From assembly GCA_951799425.1 (NCBI GenBank), contig OX637398.1, positions 19,044,270-19,108,269 on the forward strand: a DNA stretch of 64,000 bases, written 5' to 3'. A program made the position numbers and the translations under genes. The notes beneath the pieces are model-generated. The model was given only the letters and a program-made list of their open reading frames with translations. It did no database searches and was not told where the DNA came from. This document shows positions 24,188-35,533 of this stretch, piece after piece. Within the stretch, counting starts at the first letter, position 1, and each line of letters opens with the position of its first letter. Source of the stretch: Ilex aquifolium. Taxonomy: Eukaryota > Streptophyta > Magnoliopsida > Aquifoliales > Aquifoliaceae.

Positions 24188-24271
24188 CTTTGCATGTGGC
24201 TTTTCTGTAATATATTGGCTTTGTCCCTAATTCTTCTTGTATTTCATCTTTGGATGTATATATGGCTGCAG

Positions 24272-24750
24272 CCTTACCCTGCCTGTTTAACAACACTCTG
24301 AAGATCAAGGAGGCAGTCGACGGCCAGGCGAGGGAGAGGTAGGCACGTGAGAGTGCCGAGGAGCAGCTTAGACTGGTGCAGTAGGCACGAGAGGATGCTG
24401 CGGAGCTTTCACGGCAGGCACGAGAGGATGCCGAGAAGCAGTTGAGGCTCGAGCGACAGACACGAGAGAATGCCATTAAGGAGCTGAGGCGGGCGCAGGA
24501 GAGGACTACCCAACTTGAGGCCGACCGTTGTGTAGCACTCGAGAGAGCTACTCGGGCCGAGGCTCAGAGGGATGCTACTGAGAGGGGCAGGGCCGGTGCC
24601 TTCGTTGACGGCTACAAGGAGCTTAGGAGGAAGGTCATAGCAGCATACCCTTACAATGACTTTACTACCTTTCGGCCTGATGAGGCCCTCGACACCGATG
24701 ATGATGGTGATGGAGGAGATTATGTGAGTGGGAGCAGTGAGGGTCATTAG
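24272..24750 (+). pseudogene. Antisense ORF of the outer Tat element, 3' exon (coiled coil)
   Basis: This continues the antisense ORF after the nested insertion. A 3' splice site (GGCTGCAG) ends at 24271. The frame from there reads through two TAG codons (24340-24342, 24382-24384, both at expected CAG/Gln positions) into repeated QAREDAE/LRLERQTRENA heptad-like text, which predicts a coiled coil. It then gives an acidic tail (DTDDDGDGGDYVSGSSEGH) and ends at TAG 24748-24750. As read, its phase does not join exactly to the exon ending at 13812, so a small indel or a different splice site is needed. Confidence 0.62.
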
Positions 24751-24961
24751 GAGTGATGCCTTTGTACTTTTTTGTTGACAGACTATGTCTTCCTTTTGTA
24801 AAAAGCTCATGAGTCTTAATGAAACACAACTTTTTGAGAAAGTACTTTGAAATTTTATTTCGCAATTCCAAGTAAATACTTAAGAAAGTAGAAAATAGCA
24901 AAACGACTAAAAGGTAAACAGTACAAGTAATGGCCCTCGACTCATGACTCACTGCCCCCAG

Positions 24962-25804
24962 CTACTGGTAGTATTTCTTTAAGTGCTTCGCATTCCATGG
25001 ATGGGCTAGGATCTTTCCTTCGGGGTTTTGGATTCTGTAAGTTCCTGGCCTTACTACCTTTATGACGGTGTAGGGACCTTCCCAGTTTGGTCCCAGTTTT
25101 CCTTCTCGGGAGTCTTTGGTAGACAGGATGACCTTTTTTAAGACCAGGTCCCCGGGTAAGAAAGACCGAGGCTTCACCCTCGAGTTGTAGTACTTGGTCA
25201 TGCGACGCTTGTACTCTGCATTCCGAAGCATGGCTATCTCCCTCTCCTCCTCTACCAAGTCGAGGTTGATGCGGAGGCCTTCTTCATTACTGGTAGGGTC
25301 ATAGTGTTGGACCCTAAGGGAGTGTACCCCGATTTCAACGGGTATCACTGCCTCTGTTCCATATGCTAGAGAAAAAGGAGTTTCACCCGTCGGACTCCTT
25401 GGTGTGGTCCGATATGCCCATAGTACTCCTGGGAGTTCATCTACACATCTCCCCTTGGCAGTCTCCAATCTGGCTTTCAGGTTGCGAAGTATGGTTCTGA
25501 CAGTGACCTCTGCTTGGCCATTTGCCTGGGGGTGGGCGGAGCTAGAGTGGGGTTGCTTGATCTGGAGGTCTGCACAGAAACCGTTGAGGAGTTTGTTGTC
25601 AAACTGCTTGGCGTTGTCGCTCACAATGGCATGTGGTATTCCAAACTTGCAGACTAGGTTCCTCCATATGAAATCCTTTATCTTTTGATCTGTGATTTTG
25701 GCTAAGGCTTCTGCTTCTGCCCACTTGATGAAGTAGTCGATGGCTATGACTACAAACTTGCACTGGCCTCGACTCACAGGTAGGGGACCTAGGATGTCAA
25801 TCCC
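24962..25804 (-). pseudogene. Integrase core and C-terminus (outer Tat element)
   Basis: A 271-residue frame from 25777 to 24962 (stop TAG after HLKKYYQ). The core has D in VVIAIDYFIKW, D in SDNAKQF (usually SDNGxQF) and E in ANGQAEV. The C-terminus has LGPNWEGPYTVIKVV and NAKHLKKYYQ. No chromodomain is present, as expected for Tat. It is separated from the zinc-binding part by a stop at 25805-25807. Confidence 0.85.
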
Positions 25805-26700
25805 CTACATGGAGAAGGGCCATGGGTTCTGGATGGTGGTGAGCTCTTCGGGTGGTTGTCTGGGTACCGTTGCAAAGCGCTGGCACTTATCACATCTCTT
25901 GACGAAGTCTTTGGTATCTCGAATCATAGTAGGCCAATAATATCCCTGCCTAACTGCTTTATGGGCCAATGCACGCCCTCCTGAATGGTTTCCACATACC
26001 CCTTCATGGATCTCCCTCATGGCATAGTTGGCCTCTTCGGGGGTGAGGCAGCGGAGTAGAGGGAGAGAGTGACTTTTCTTATAAAGAGTGCTCTGTATGA
26101 TGACATACCTGGATACTCTCATCCTTAATTTTCTGGCCTCTACTGGGTCGTCTGGACTAGTGCCCTCCAGTCGGATAGGAGTCATCCAGTTGGATTCTGA
26201 GGATGCACAGTGGACCTCCTCTTCTGGTTTGGTGGTGCTGGGCTCGAACTGGTGACCTGTTAGTGCTGGACCCATGAGTATATTGGCAGAGGCAAACTTT
26301 ACAAGGGCGTCTGCCATAGCATTCTGTTCTCGGGGTACATGGTGGATGTCGAAACGGGCAAACTTTGTGAGCAGGGCTTGGACCACCGAGAGGTACTCTT
26401 GCATCCTTTCTTCCTTGGCTTCAAAATCTCCCCTCATTTGGTTGACTATGAGCTGAGAGTCACTATAGGCCATGAGATTGAGTGCTTCCATCTCCAAGGC
26501 TAGCCTTAGGCCTGATATGAGAGCTTCATACTCTGCTTGGTTATTTGATGTAGTGAAGTGTAAGGAGACAGCATACTTCAAGGGTGTGCCATGTGGGCTG
26601 ATCAGTACTAGTCCAGCTCCACCCTCTTCGCTAGTGGAAGACCCATCTACGTAAAGCTTCCAGGATGGTGTAGGGGGTGATGGAGGAGAATGTGATGATG
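25805..26700 (-). pseudogene. Second RNase H (archaeal-type) and integrase zinc-binding domain (outer Tat element)
   Basis: In the 402-residue frame 27013-25805, the segment WKLYVDGSSTSEEGGAGLVL ... NNQAEYEALISGLRLA ... YSDSQLIVNQ ... MADALVKFAS is the extra, archaeal-type RNase H that marks the Tat lineage. It is followed by an integrase HHCC region (GVCGNHSGGRALAHKAVRQG, CDKCQRFA). The frame stops at 25805 just before the integrase core. Upstream, about 26700-26800, lies a Pro-rich linker (PWAPP and APPTRPWAPP words) encoded by GGCGCC-rich DNA. Confidence 0.85.
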
Positions 26701-27882
26701 GCTGAGAGGATGGAGCCCTGGGGAGGCTGGGCGGCGCCCAGGGCCTAGTAGGTGGCGCCTCTGGCAAGGTGGGCGGCGCCCAAGGTTGCCCAGTCAGCGT
26801 AGCTGACTCCTCCTCCTTCTCTGGGTAGTGGTTCTTCCCTTGGGCAATATCTAGACTCCTGGTGGGTGGAGTCAGTGTGCACTGAGCAGGTGGGCGCATG
26901 GGCGCCTGATACCTCTTCTTGGGACTCCCGTAAGGGCGTGGACTCCGCCACGAAATCTGCAAGGGCTTGGGCTTTGATGGCAGCCCTAGGCTGGTACTGT
27001 ATGTCGAATTCACTCAACTCCACCGCCCATTTAAGCAACCTACCAGAGACGTCAGGCTTCCCCAAAATTCTTTTAAGTGGTTGATCAGTGACTACCACGA
27101 TGGTGTGGCCCTGAAAGTAGGGGCGCAGGCCATTTGGCTGCAGTGACGAGGGCAAGGGCCAATTTTTCTAACTCTGTGTACCTTACCTCTGCCCCTCAGT
27201 AGGCTCTAATCATATAGTAGACGGGCTTCTGGGTGCCCTCATCCTCTCTGATGAGGATGGAGCTTACGGCAGACGGTGAAGAGGAGAGGTAGAGGTACAG
27301 TTTCTCTCCTGGTAGTGCATGGAAGAGTAGAGGTGGTGCGGCGAGGTAGGCTTTAAGCTTCTGAAAGGCTTTCTCAGCCTCTGGTCCCCACTGGAATGAC
27401 CTGCGTAGGATTTTAAAGAAAAGTAGGCATTTATCGGCTGACTTAGAGACAAACCTGTTGAGGGCTGCTACCCTTCCGTTGAGGTGCTGGAGCTCCTTTG
27501 TCGAGGCCGGGGACTTCATCTCCATGATGGCTCTGATCTTGTCGGCATTGGCTTCTATGCCCCTCTTGTGGACCATGAAGCCTAGAAATTTTCCTGAGCC
27601 GACGCCGAAGGCGCACTTTTCAGGGTTCAACTTCATCTTGTAGGCTCTCAGCAAATCAAAGGTCTCCTGCAGGTGTGATACATGATCATCTGCAGCTGCA
27701 CTCTTCACTAACATGTCATCTACATAGACCTCCATAGTCTTCCCAATCTGAGCCTCGAACATCTTGTTGACGAGACGCTGGTATGTGGCACCGGCGTTCT
27801 TGAGTCCGAAAGGCATCACCCTGTAACAGTAAGTGCCTTTTGGAGTAATGAAAGAGGTCTTCTCTTGATCCGGAGGGAACAT
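26701..27882 (-). pseudogene. RT C-terminal half and first RNase H (outer Tat element)
   Basis: Frame 27882-27196 has PFGLKNAGATYQRLV, the catalytic VYVDDMLVKS and KCAFGVGSGKFLGFMV, and ends at a TGA within the RNase H region (YYMIRAY). RNase H text continues in other frames (27155-26745: GHTIVVVTDQPLKRIL, LLKWAVELSEFDIQY). So this section has at least one stop and two frame changes. Confidence 0.8.
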
Positions 27883-28952
27883 GTGATCTGATTGTAACCG
27901 GAGTACGCATCTAGGAAACTCAAGAGTTCATGTCCAGCAGTGGCATCAATAAGGAGGTCGATGCGTGGGAGTGGGTAGCTGTCTTTTGGACAGGCTTTGT
28001 TGAGTTCCGTGAAGTCTACGCAGAGGCGCCACTTCCCATTGGTTTTGGTTACCATCACCACATTGGATAGCCAATCTGGGTAGGCTACCTCCCTTACTGA
28101 TCCATTAGTTAATAACTTGTCTACCTCTACTTCCATGGCTTCCCCCCTTTCAGTGCTTACATTCCTCAACTTCTGTCGAATAGGCTTATATCTGGGGTCA
28201 ACATTAAGCCGATGGGAGGCCACCTCTGGGTTGATTCCCTCCAGGTCTTCGTGAGACCAAGCGAAGACGTCTGTGTTCTGTCTGAGGAAGTCTACCAAGA
28301 CGGAAGCCTGCTCCTGTGAAAGTGAGGAGCCTATGTAGACCTTCCTTTCTGGAAGATTATCATTGATCACCACGGGTTGGAGCTCTTCTGCTGGTTCACC
28401 CCTTTCCATGGCACTGTCCTCCCTAGGGTCACACACTTCGACTTGGAGAGTCTCGTGTGGTCTCTTAGCTCTCGTAGAGGCCACATAGCACTCTCTCGTC
28501 GAGACCTGATCTCCTCTTATCTCCCCAACCCCAGTGGATGTTGGGAAACGGAGGAGAAGGTGGTAGGTTGACGACACTGCCCTTAGTGTGTTGAGGGCAG
28601 GTCGTCCAAGGATTATATTATAAGCAGAAGGGCAATCTAGTACTAGAAAATTTACCATTATAGTAGAGCTCCTTGGTGCAGTCCCTGCTGTGACAGGCAG
28701 GGTGATGGATCCCAAGGGATGGACTCTCTCTCCTGAGAAGCCAACCAAGGGAGTCCTGACTGGCTGTAGTCGTTCTCTGTCGAAGATGAAGACTGTCGTA
28801 GGTTGAGGTGAACAAGATGTCGGCTGAGCTACCACTGTCGACTAGGAATCTCCTGACCTGGTAGTTGGCTACCATCAAGGTCAAAACTAAAGGGTCATCA
28901 TGTGGGACCTGGACCCCCACAAGGTCTTTATCTGAGAAGGTGATAACCTCCT
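27816..28952 (-). pseudogene. Protease and RT N-terminal half (outer Tat element)
   Basis: The aspartic protease motif FLVDSGSSADILF lies at about 28818-28856 in one frame. After a frameshift near 28795 the protease tail (TPLVGFSGERVHPLG, YNIILGRPALN) and the RT start (FAWSHEDLEGI, GKWRLCVDFTELNKACPKDSYPLP, FLDAYSGYNQI) run in the 28835-27816 frame. Another frameshift at about 27885 moves the RT into the 27882-27196 frame. Confidence 0.82.
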
Positions 28953-29064
28953 CCTCTCCATGTCGCGGTGTTTTCTTCGGGCGAGAGTCGTGTGACTCTT
29001 CCTGTTTGGACCTTTGGGCGTGTGCCTTCCTGGCGGAGTTGGAATCACCTCCCCCTCCTAACCC

Positions 29065-30632
29065 TCATGCGATGGTTTGAATCTCACCAAGGGGTTGCTG
29101 GTGCTCACGCTCTTCATGCGGAGGAGCTGGTCCTCGACCAGCCACGTACTGCCTCAGATGGCCCCGTTGAATAAGATCCTCAATTTGCTTCTTCAGCTGG
29201 AAGCAGTCATCTGTATCATGACCGTGGTCGCGGTGGAAGCGACAATACTTGCTGGTATTTCGGCGTTTGGGGTCGGATTTCATCTTCCCGGGCCAACGGA
29301 TGGCGGGGTCATCCTGTATTTGGAACAAGATGTGTTCCACTGAGGCGTTGAGTGGTGTGAAAGGCTGCCGGTCTCTCGGGGGTAGTGGACCGAGACTGTC
29401 CTTCACAGACACCCTGTTAGCTCTCTTTCTCTTGTTCTCGATCTCCCTCGTGTCTTCACGACTTTCTTTTCTCTTCTCACCTCCTCGAGAGGGCTCTCCT
29501 CGGTGGGCCTTGGTGATGTCCTTCGCATTCATGTACTTCTGAGCCCTGGATAGTAGCTCGAGCATAGTGGAGGGCGGCTTCTTGAGTACAGAGAACATAA
29601 AACTGGAGGAGCGGAGTCCAGCGATAAAAGCAGCTAAGGCCACCTTATCATCTGGCTCCTCAACCTGGAGGACCTCCTTGTTGAAGCGGGCAAGGTAGCC
29701 CCTGAGGCTCTCGTCCCTGTCCTGCTTGATGGTAAGCAGATGGGTTACTGGTTTCTGGTGGCGGCGTCCCCCAATGAAGTGGGAGACGAAGGACCTGCTT
29801 AGCTCTGCAAAGGAGTGGATGGAGGAAGGCTTGATCTTGGAGAACCACTGGCGGGCAAACCCCTTCAAGGTGGTAGGGAAGGCTCTGCACATAACCTCCT
29901 CAGGCACATTGTGGAGTTGCATGAGGGATTTTTAGGTGTCCAGGTGGTCAAGGGGGTCTTTGGTGCCATTGAAGATCTCGATATTGGGCATCTTGAACTT
30001 CGAAGGCAAAGGATAGTTGACAATATCATCAGTAAAAGACGTATCAGTACGTCTTACCAGGTAGTCTATGGCTTCAGGCGCCTGTGCCTTGATGGCGTTG
30101 AGGGCGTCACCAAGCTGGTTCTGCACCTCTCTGATCTTCTCGTCCCACTGGTTGGGGACATTTTCAGTCGGATGATGGTACTGGCTTTGGTGGTCACCGT
30201 ATTGACTCTCACCGTCTTCATCCTCCTGCGCAGGTACGTACGAGAGAGGAGGAACACGCGAGCTGCCTGCGCGTTGAGGAGGGACTGCTGGGCGAGGGGC
30301 GCCCTGTGGCCTCGGGGAGTTCTAGCGGAGGACCCCATGGTGATTGCTGCCTGGTACCCAGAAAGAAGGGGTTGCTGCTCCTCCCCTATTGGAGGGAGTG
30401 GTGCTCCTTCGGCAAGGTGAGGGGCGACGCCCCCTTGGGTGAGCATCAGTTGGATGATCTGCTGGTTTTGTTCCACCAGTAGTTGCATGGTCTGCAAGAG
30501 TTGTTGCTGTCCGACAACGGGAGTCGCCGTGGCAGAAGGTCTCGAAGGTGCGGGGAGAGGCGGAACCTCCTCCCGGTGAGCCGGGTTGTTGTCCCCGGGT
30601 TGTTGATACTTTGATCTAGTGGTGATTGCCAT
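29065..30632 (-). pseudogene. gag of the outer Tat element
   Basis: The N-terminus starts at ATG 30632 (MAITTRSKYQQPGDNN), 57 nt into the element from the 5' LTR edge. It is frameshifted near 30120 and stopped at 29932-29934. The capsid-like part (VMCRAFPTTLKGFARQWFSK, SFAELSRSFVSHF, DRDESLRGYLARFNKE) follows. A zinc-knuckle-like CRFHRDHGHDTDDC with the ensuing LKKQIEDLIQRGHLRQYV is the usual Tat gag C-terminus. The frame stops at 29065-29067. Confidence 0.83.
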
Positions 30633-30666
30633 GGATTCAAAGAATTAGAGCAATAGAAACTTTGTC

Positions 30667-30685
30667 GTTCCCACAGACGGCGCCA
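30667..30685 (-). other. Primer-binding site of the outer Tat element
   Basis: On the minus strand TGGCGCCGTCTGTGGGAAC starts three bases after the 5' LTR end. The same site is used by the Tat element at 32618-42755. I have not confirmed which tRNA it matches. Confidence 0.75.
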
Positions 30686-30688
30686 AAC

Positions 30689-31667
30689 TGATGATGCACA
30701 AAATTATATTTGGCAAGATCAACAGTCAAGTATGAATAATGATGTAATTAACAAGCAATCAATGAAACTTAAAGCAATAAACACAGGAAATTATAGTGGT
30801 TCGGCCTCGGATGACCTACTCCACTTTCGGGAATGGCAGCAGTGGTCTGGTGTTCTTTATTGATGAATAAGAGTCACCGGAGTGTTACAGAGCTTTGAGA
30901 GAGAAAGAGAGCAAGTGTGTAGTGAGGCCTGTCTCTGGGTGTTTTAGATGTATTAAGGTGTATTCAACGTGTCTTTACCCTTGAGAGGACTTATATTATA
31001 TAGCTATGGTGAGGCGGTGAGGCGGTGTCGTGAGGAAGAGGTCTTCCACTATTTTGGTAAGTACAATCATGGTATGAGTGGACCTCTTTGGCAAGCACAA
31101 TTAAGGTAGGAGTTGATCTCCGTATCCCGTCATTCTCTCCTTTGTACTCCTATTTAGTCGGAGGATAGTCCTGATTGGATTGGAATTTAGGCTGAACCTT
31201 GAGTTGGAGTAGGAGTACCGGAGTCCCAAGGTAAGAGGGCACCAAGGGGTAGGCGCCCAATGGGCGGCGCCCCATGGTTGGCGCCCCATGGTTGGCGCCC
31301 AAGGGTGGCCATCCCCTTTGGTGTCTCCCTTGGGCTTAGGTGTTGGCTTCTGGTGTCTTCCTTCTTGGACTTGAAGCATCATTGCATGAGGAGAAACAAG
31401 TGAGAGGTTGAGGAGGAGTGAGGAGCTCAACCATTGGGCGGCGCCCAATGGTGGCGCCTAGTGGGCGGCGTCCATATGGCTTGGGTGCTTCTCATGTGGC
31501 GCCCCTTGGTCTCCCTTGGTCCTTTCACATCTTCTCCGCTCCTTTTAGGTGGGTTGACCCGGCTTGATGGGCTTTGGCGACTTGGACTACTTCCGGGGCC
31601 CATTAGTATTTGGGCCTTCCTCGACTTATTCTTATCGGGCTTGGCCCAGTTGAATTTGGGCTAGTCA
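30689..31667 (-). repeat. 5' LTR of the outer Tat element
   Basis: Direct copy of 10418-11396. It holds four or more GGCGCC words in a short cluster (about 31247-31312) and another at 31436-31505. It ends CTAGTCA, followed by the target duplicate GGCCG (31668-31672). Confidence 0.9.
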
Positions 31668-31672
31668 GGCCG

Positions 31673-32617
31673 TATATATCAGACTCCAAAAAATGTTTAT
31701 TATGGCCTGCCCGCCAACTAAAATGCGATTGAGCATCTATTAACACGTAATACCACTCATATTATAATATTAATAAAGCATAGCGTCGTGCTTAAGTTTT
31801 TTAAGCTCCTGAATAGGAAAAACATAACAATGGCCTCACAATTAAATTATTGAAACATAAATCGATTAATCTTAAAGAAAATATTGCATAAACATAAAAT
31901 GTTTATTTGATCATAATTATTGAATAAGTAATAATTTTTAATAAATATTGGAACTCACAATTAAATTAATGATAGTGATTGATCAAATCAACAAATCAAG
32001 TCAATATTTAAGGCTATATAACATTACTTTTATCTTAACCCTACAATTTTTACCCGTTAACCACTATAATTTTTTCTATACACTTAATTTATTAATCACA
32101 ATAAATATTTTAATTACTCACTTAGATTTTAATCACTCATATTTTAACCCAAAAAAGAAGAAGGTGTTTTTCAAAAAAAAAAAAAAAAACCCCCCCCTAG
32201 TTCACTAAATGTAATGGGCCTTTGAACACCTACAACCTTTGTTCTCACGGTTCCATAGAAAGCCCAAAAGTCAGAGCACTTCGATTCGAAGATATCATTG
32301 TGGGGAAATTATATTTTTACTTCCTCAATTATGACCTTTTTCAATATTGCTCTCTCAATTATGTTTTTCACATTGTATCTTCAGTTATATTATTAGTCTC
32401 ACATTATTCCAGTGAGTAATGTCCATGAAAAATTTGATAAAAAACTATTTTATTTGCTCTCTAAAATATGTTATTTTGTTTCACTATGCTCCAACATATT
32501 GATATTTTCTGTTCTTTTCAAATAGTTGAAATTTTTTTAATAGTTTATAGGGAAAAATAAAATAAAGTTTATAATTAAAAGGGTCAAAGTATAATAGTTT
32601 CTACCATTTTGTATTTT
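31673..32617. other. Spacer between the two Tat elements
   Basis: AT-rich DNA without a supported gene. It has an A17-C8 homopolymer junction at 32175-32198, and a block at 32300-32600 similar in style to worn non-coding repeats. Confidence 0.5.
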
Positions 32618-33207
32618 TGACACATGTATTGGTATTTAATACTCTCACGTGGGAGTGATAAGACCAGTCACGTGAGGAAATAATAGAATCTCTGCTTGAC
32701 CAAACTCTTGGATCATTACTTTGGCAGAGATGTGCCGAACTATTCAATAGCTCGGTAAGGAAGGAATAACACTCGACTCCAACTAGACCGAGCTCCTCAT
32801 ATAAACAAGCGTTTGGAAAGTGCCTATAATTCTGGTATAACAACAGAGAATGTACATCGGCTCAGTGAGAACGATTCAATCAAGGAAATTGTTAGAGAGA
32901 TTTCAACAAATCCCTAACAAAATTCCCAGATTGAAGGAAGGTGTACCACCTTTTATCATCAATCAGGGAAACCCTAACAGAAGGAGACTCTATAAGGGAA
33001 GCAGGAACTCAAGGAGAAAGGTACACACAATTCTCCCTGCATAGTAATTCATCTCATTCAAGTACTGACTTAAGCATCGGAGTGCCTTCGACCGAAGCAC
33101 TTCGGTCTTGGGTAGTTTACTCGTTTTGCAGGGGATAGAGAAAGGGAATATACATCCTCAACTCGCACATTCTTTGAAGGAGGTAAACTCATTTCTTGCC
33201 TCTTACA
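32618..33207 (+). repeat. 5' LTR of the second Tat element
   Basis: Begins TGACACATG and ends CTCTTACA. The direct copy is at 42166-42755, with scattered substitutions concentrated in the first 130 bp. Confidence 0.88.
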
Positions 33208-33209
33208 TT

Positions 33210-33227
33210 TGGCGCCGTCTGTGGGAA
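33210..33227 (+). other. Primer-binding site of the second Tat element
   Basis: TGGCGCCGTCTGTGGGAA, two bases after the 5' LTR. Identical to the core of the site in the outer Tat element. Confidence 0.78.
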
Positions 33228-33289
33228 ATACTCATCGTCTCGAACAAAAAGCCAGTGTCGAGATTGGAGTGCTATTGGATCGCCTGTGA

Positions 33290-34780
33290 GCAATGATGCT
33301 CGACAGGATTCCAATCGCAACTATCAAGTATCGTTTCCATTCGATAGTGATATCAGGATGGATATGGGAAAAAGCCAAGACAAACTACACGACGACGATG
33401 AATTATCGTCAGCAAGCTTTAAACCTTATGAACACCGTGATAAGCATGATTCCGACCAGGGTAAATCCCTCCGTACTGAGGGGGAGAACCCTGCTATGAT
33501 GAAGTTAATCCAATCTCTACAAGAACGATTGGGCGCACACGACAAGATGTTCAAAAATTCCTACGCCTAAGAAAGAGATTTAAGGAAAGAAAACGAGGAG
33601 CTGAAAGTGAAGCTGAGAAAAGCAAGTGAAAGACACAATCACAAGGAAGATAGACGTTGCCAAGAAGATAAAAAATCGAGCCCCAAAAAACATAAACGAA
33701 GTGACAAAGAGGTCTCCGTTGAGGAAGATTATCGTCGGAAACGACATCAAGACAGAAATGAAGACGCCTGGAGGCAGTTCATAATTGAAGAGATTGATAG
33801 CCGACTGAAGAGGCCCGAACAGAAATTGGCTAGGGACCTTGCCAGGAGAGCAACAGGGGAGTACGGGGGTGGCACAGAGACCTCACCCTTTATTGGATGG
33901 ATTGAACGGGGAAGGATCCAAGCAAATTTACAGTCCAAAACTTCAAATTGTACAATAGAAAGACATATCCGACTTCACACATTCGTTAATACAGGCAATT
34001 AATGACAATCCATCGAAAAAATGAACCGTTACTCTACAGCATTTTTCCTAGCAGTCTCGGGGGAGTTGGCCATGACATGGTTCGACATCTTACCTAAGAA
34101 CTCTGTAGATGGATGGTTACAACTCGCCGAACAATTCACAACCCGGTTCATTACTAGCAGCCGCCAACCCAAAGACATTGGAGCATTGTTAATGTTGAAG
34201 AAAAGAAGCAGTGAAACCCTACGTGAGTATGCTCATCGTTACTAGGAGACCATGAATGAGATAGAAACATGTAACCCATAAATTACAGTGACGTCCTTCA
34301 AAATAGGATTGCCAAAAGATAACCCGCTGTACCAATCTCTCACAAGGAGGCCAGCTATGGATATGGAGGAGTTAATGGCCCGAGTTGAGAAGTATGCCAA
34401 GATCGATGACGACCTAGCAAGAGATCCAGGGAGGGAATAGTTTGGCAAGAGGCCGTATGGCAAAGAAAAGCCAACCGAACAAAATAAGGAATCTGGGAAG
34501 AAGAGGGAGAATGAAGGATTCACCCCTAAATCACCATTCATTGCAGTAAACACGGTATTTAAGGAGCCCATTTATAGGATCCTAACTCAAATCAAGGGAA
34601 AGCCATACTTCAAATGGCCCAATAAACTAGCAGGGGATCCATCAAAAAGAAACCCGAACTTCAGATGTTCGTACCCTCGAGATGTAGGACACATGACTGA
34701 AAATTGTCGGTCACTGAAGTAGCATCTATAGGAGTTGGCTCAGGCTGGGTATCTAGCCCAGTTTTTGGAAAAAGGTGATT
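33290..34780 (+). pseudogene. gag of the second Tat element
   Basis: Fragments in successive frames. 33290-33570 (an N-terminal region with KLIQSLQERLGAHD) is stopped by TAA. 33607-34002 is Lys/Arg/Glu-rich, ending with a capsid-like start. 34021-34245 is capsid text (AFFLAVSGELAMTWFDIL, DGWLQLAEQFTTRF). After further stops a zinc-knuckle relic, CSYPRDVGHMTENC, lies at about 34667-34708, followed by QAGYLAQFLEKGD. The knuckle has lost canonical residues. Confidence 0.75.
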
Positions 34781-35049
34781 AGTGGTACTACGGGAAGAAC
34801 CGGACTCAAAGAAGACCAAACCACAGTTGTAGGAGTCATAGATGTAATCCACGCGGCCACAAATCCCCAGATGATGACAAACAACTCGGCGAGAGCATAT
34901 ATCCAGAGGGCCGCTAAAGAGAAGGAAGTCTACCAGTTAAGATCATCCCCAAAAATCGAAAGTAAGAAGATGAAGCTAGATGAGGCTGCTGAAGTAATTA
35001 GCTTCTCCGAGTAGGATCTGATCGGGGTGCACCAACCGCATAATGACTC

Positions 35050-35467
35050 ACTCGTCCTCACACTCTGGATCACAAATTAAGATGTAAATAGAGTACTAAT
35101 CGACCAGGGAAGCTCTTCTGAGATCATGTACATGGATCTCTTCCAGAAACTAGGACTCAAGAAAGAGGATCTCAAACCGACTAACACCCCACTGGTCGGC
35201 TTCAGTGGAAAGACGATCCTTCCAAAGGGCAAGGTCATACTTCCCGTTCGGGTTGGGTCAATTGGAACCATGATTGAGTTCTTGGTGGTTGATACCCCAT
35301 CGGCATACAATGCTATTATGGGTCACACTTGGCTACATGAGATGAAGGTAGTTCCATCCACATATCATCAGATGCTCAGATTCCCATCAGTTGAGGGAGT
35401 TGTCAACATCCGGGGGAATCAAGTGAGTTCTCGAACCTGCCTGTTGGCCTCTGTAAAGGGAAAATAG
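35050..35467 (+). pseudogene. Protease of the second Tat element
   Basis: LIDQGSSSEIMYMDLF lies at about 35097-35145 and is the active-site region; D-Q-G-S-S is usual in Tat proteases. It is followed by TPLVGFSGKTILPKG and FLVVDTPSAYNAIMG. The frame ends at TAG 35465-35467 before the RT. Confidence 0.78.
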
Positions 35468-35533
35468 AGTCGTGAAGGCTGCAATGAGAGCTCGGTCGAA
35501 AGCACACAAAAATAGCAACCAAAGGGCGATAGA

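Larger units (their letters stand above)
10418..31667 (-). mobile_element. Tat-lineage Ty3/Gypsy retrotransposon, interrupted by a nested element
   Basis: Complete by structure: 979-bp LTRs at 10418-11396 and 30689-31667 begin TG and end CA, and a 5-bp target duplication GGCCG lies at 10413-10417 and 31668-31672. Transcription sense is minus, so the right LTR is the 5' LTR. A primer-binding site abuts it (30667-30685) and a purine tract abuts the left LTR (from 11397). The gene order gag, protease, RT, RNase H, second (archaeal-type) RNase H, integrase is diagnostic of the Tat lineage. An antisense ORF lies between integrase and the 3' LTR. Removing the nested Athila-like insertion (13837-24187 plus its 5-bp duplication) leaves about 10.9 kb. 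Gag and pol carry several stops and frameshifts, so this copy cannot be autonomous. Confidence 0.9.

Noticed and set aside
24962-25777. Chromodomain after the Tat integrase
   Set aside because: The integrase ends shortly after the NWEGPY block. No chromodomain residues follow, so it is not a chromovirus.
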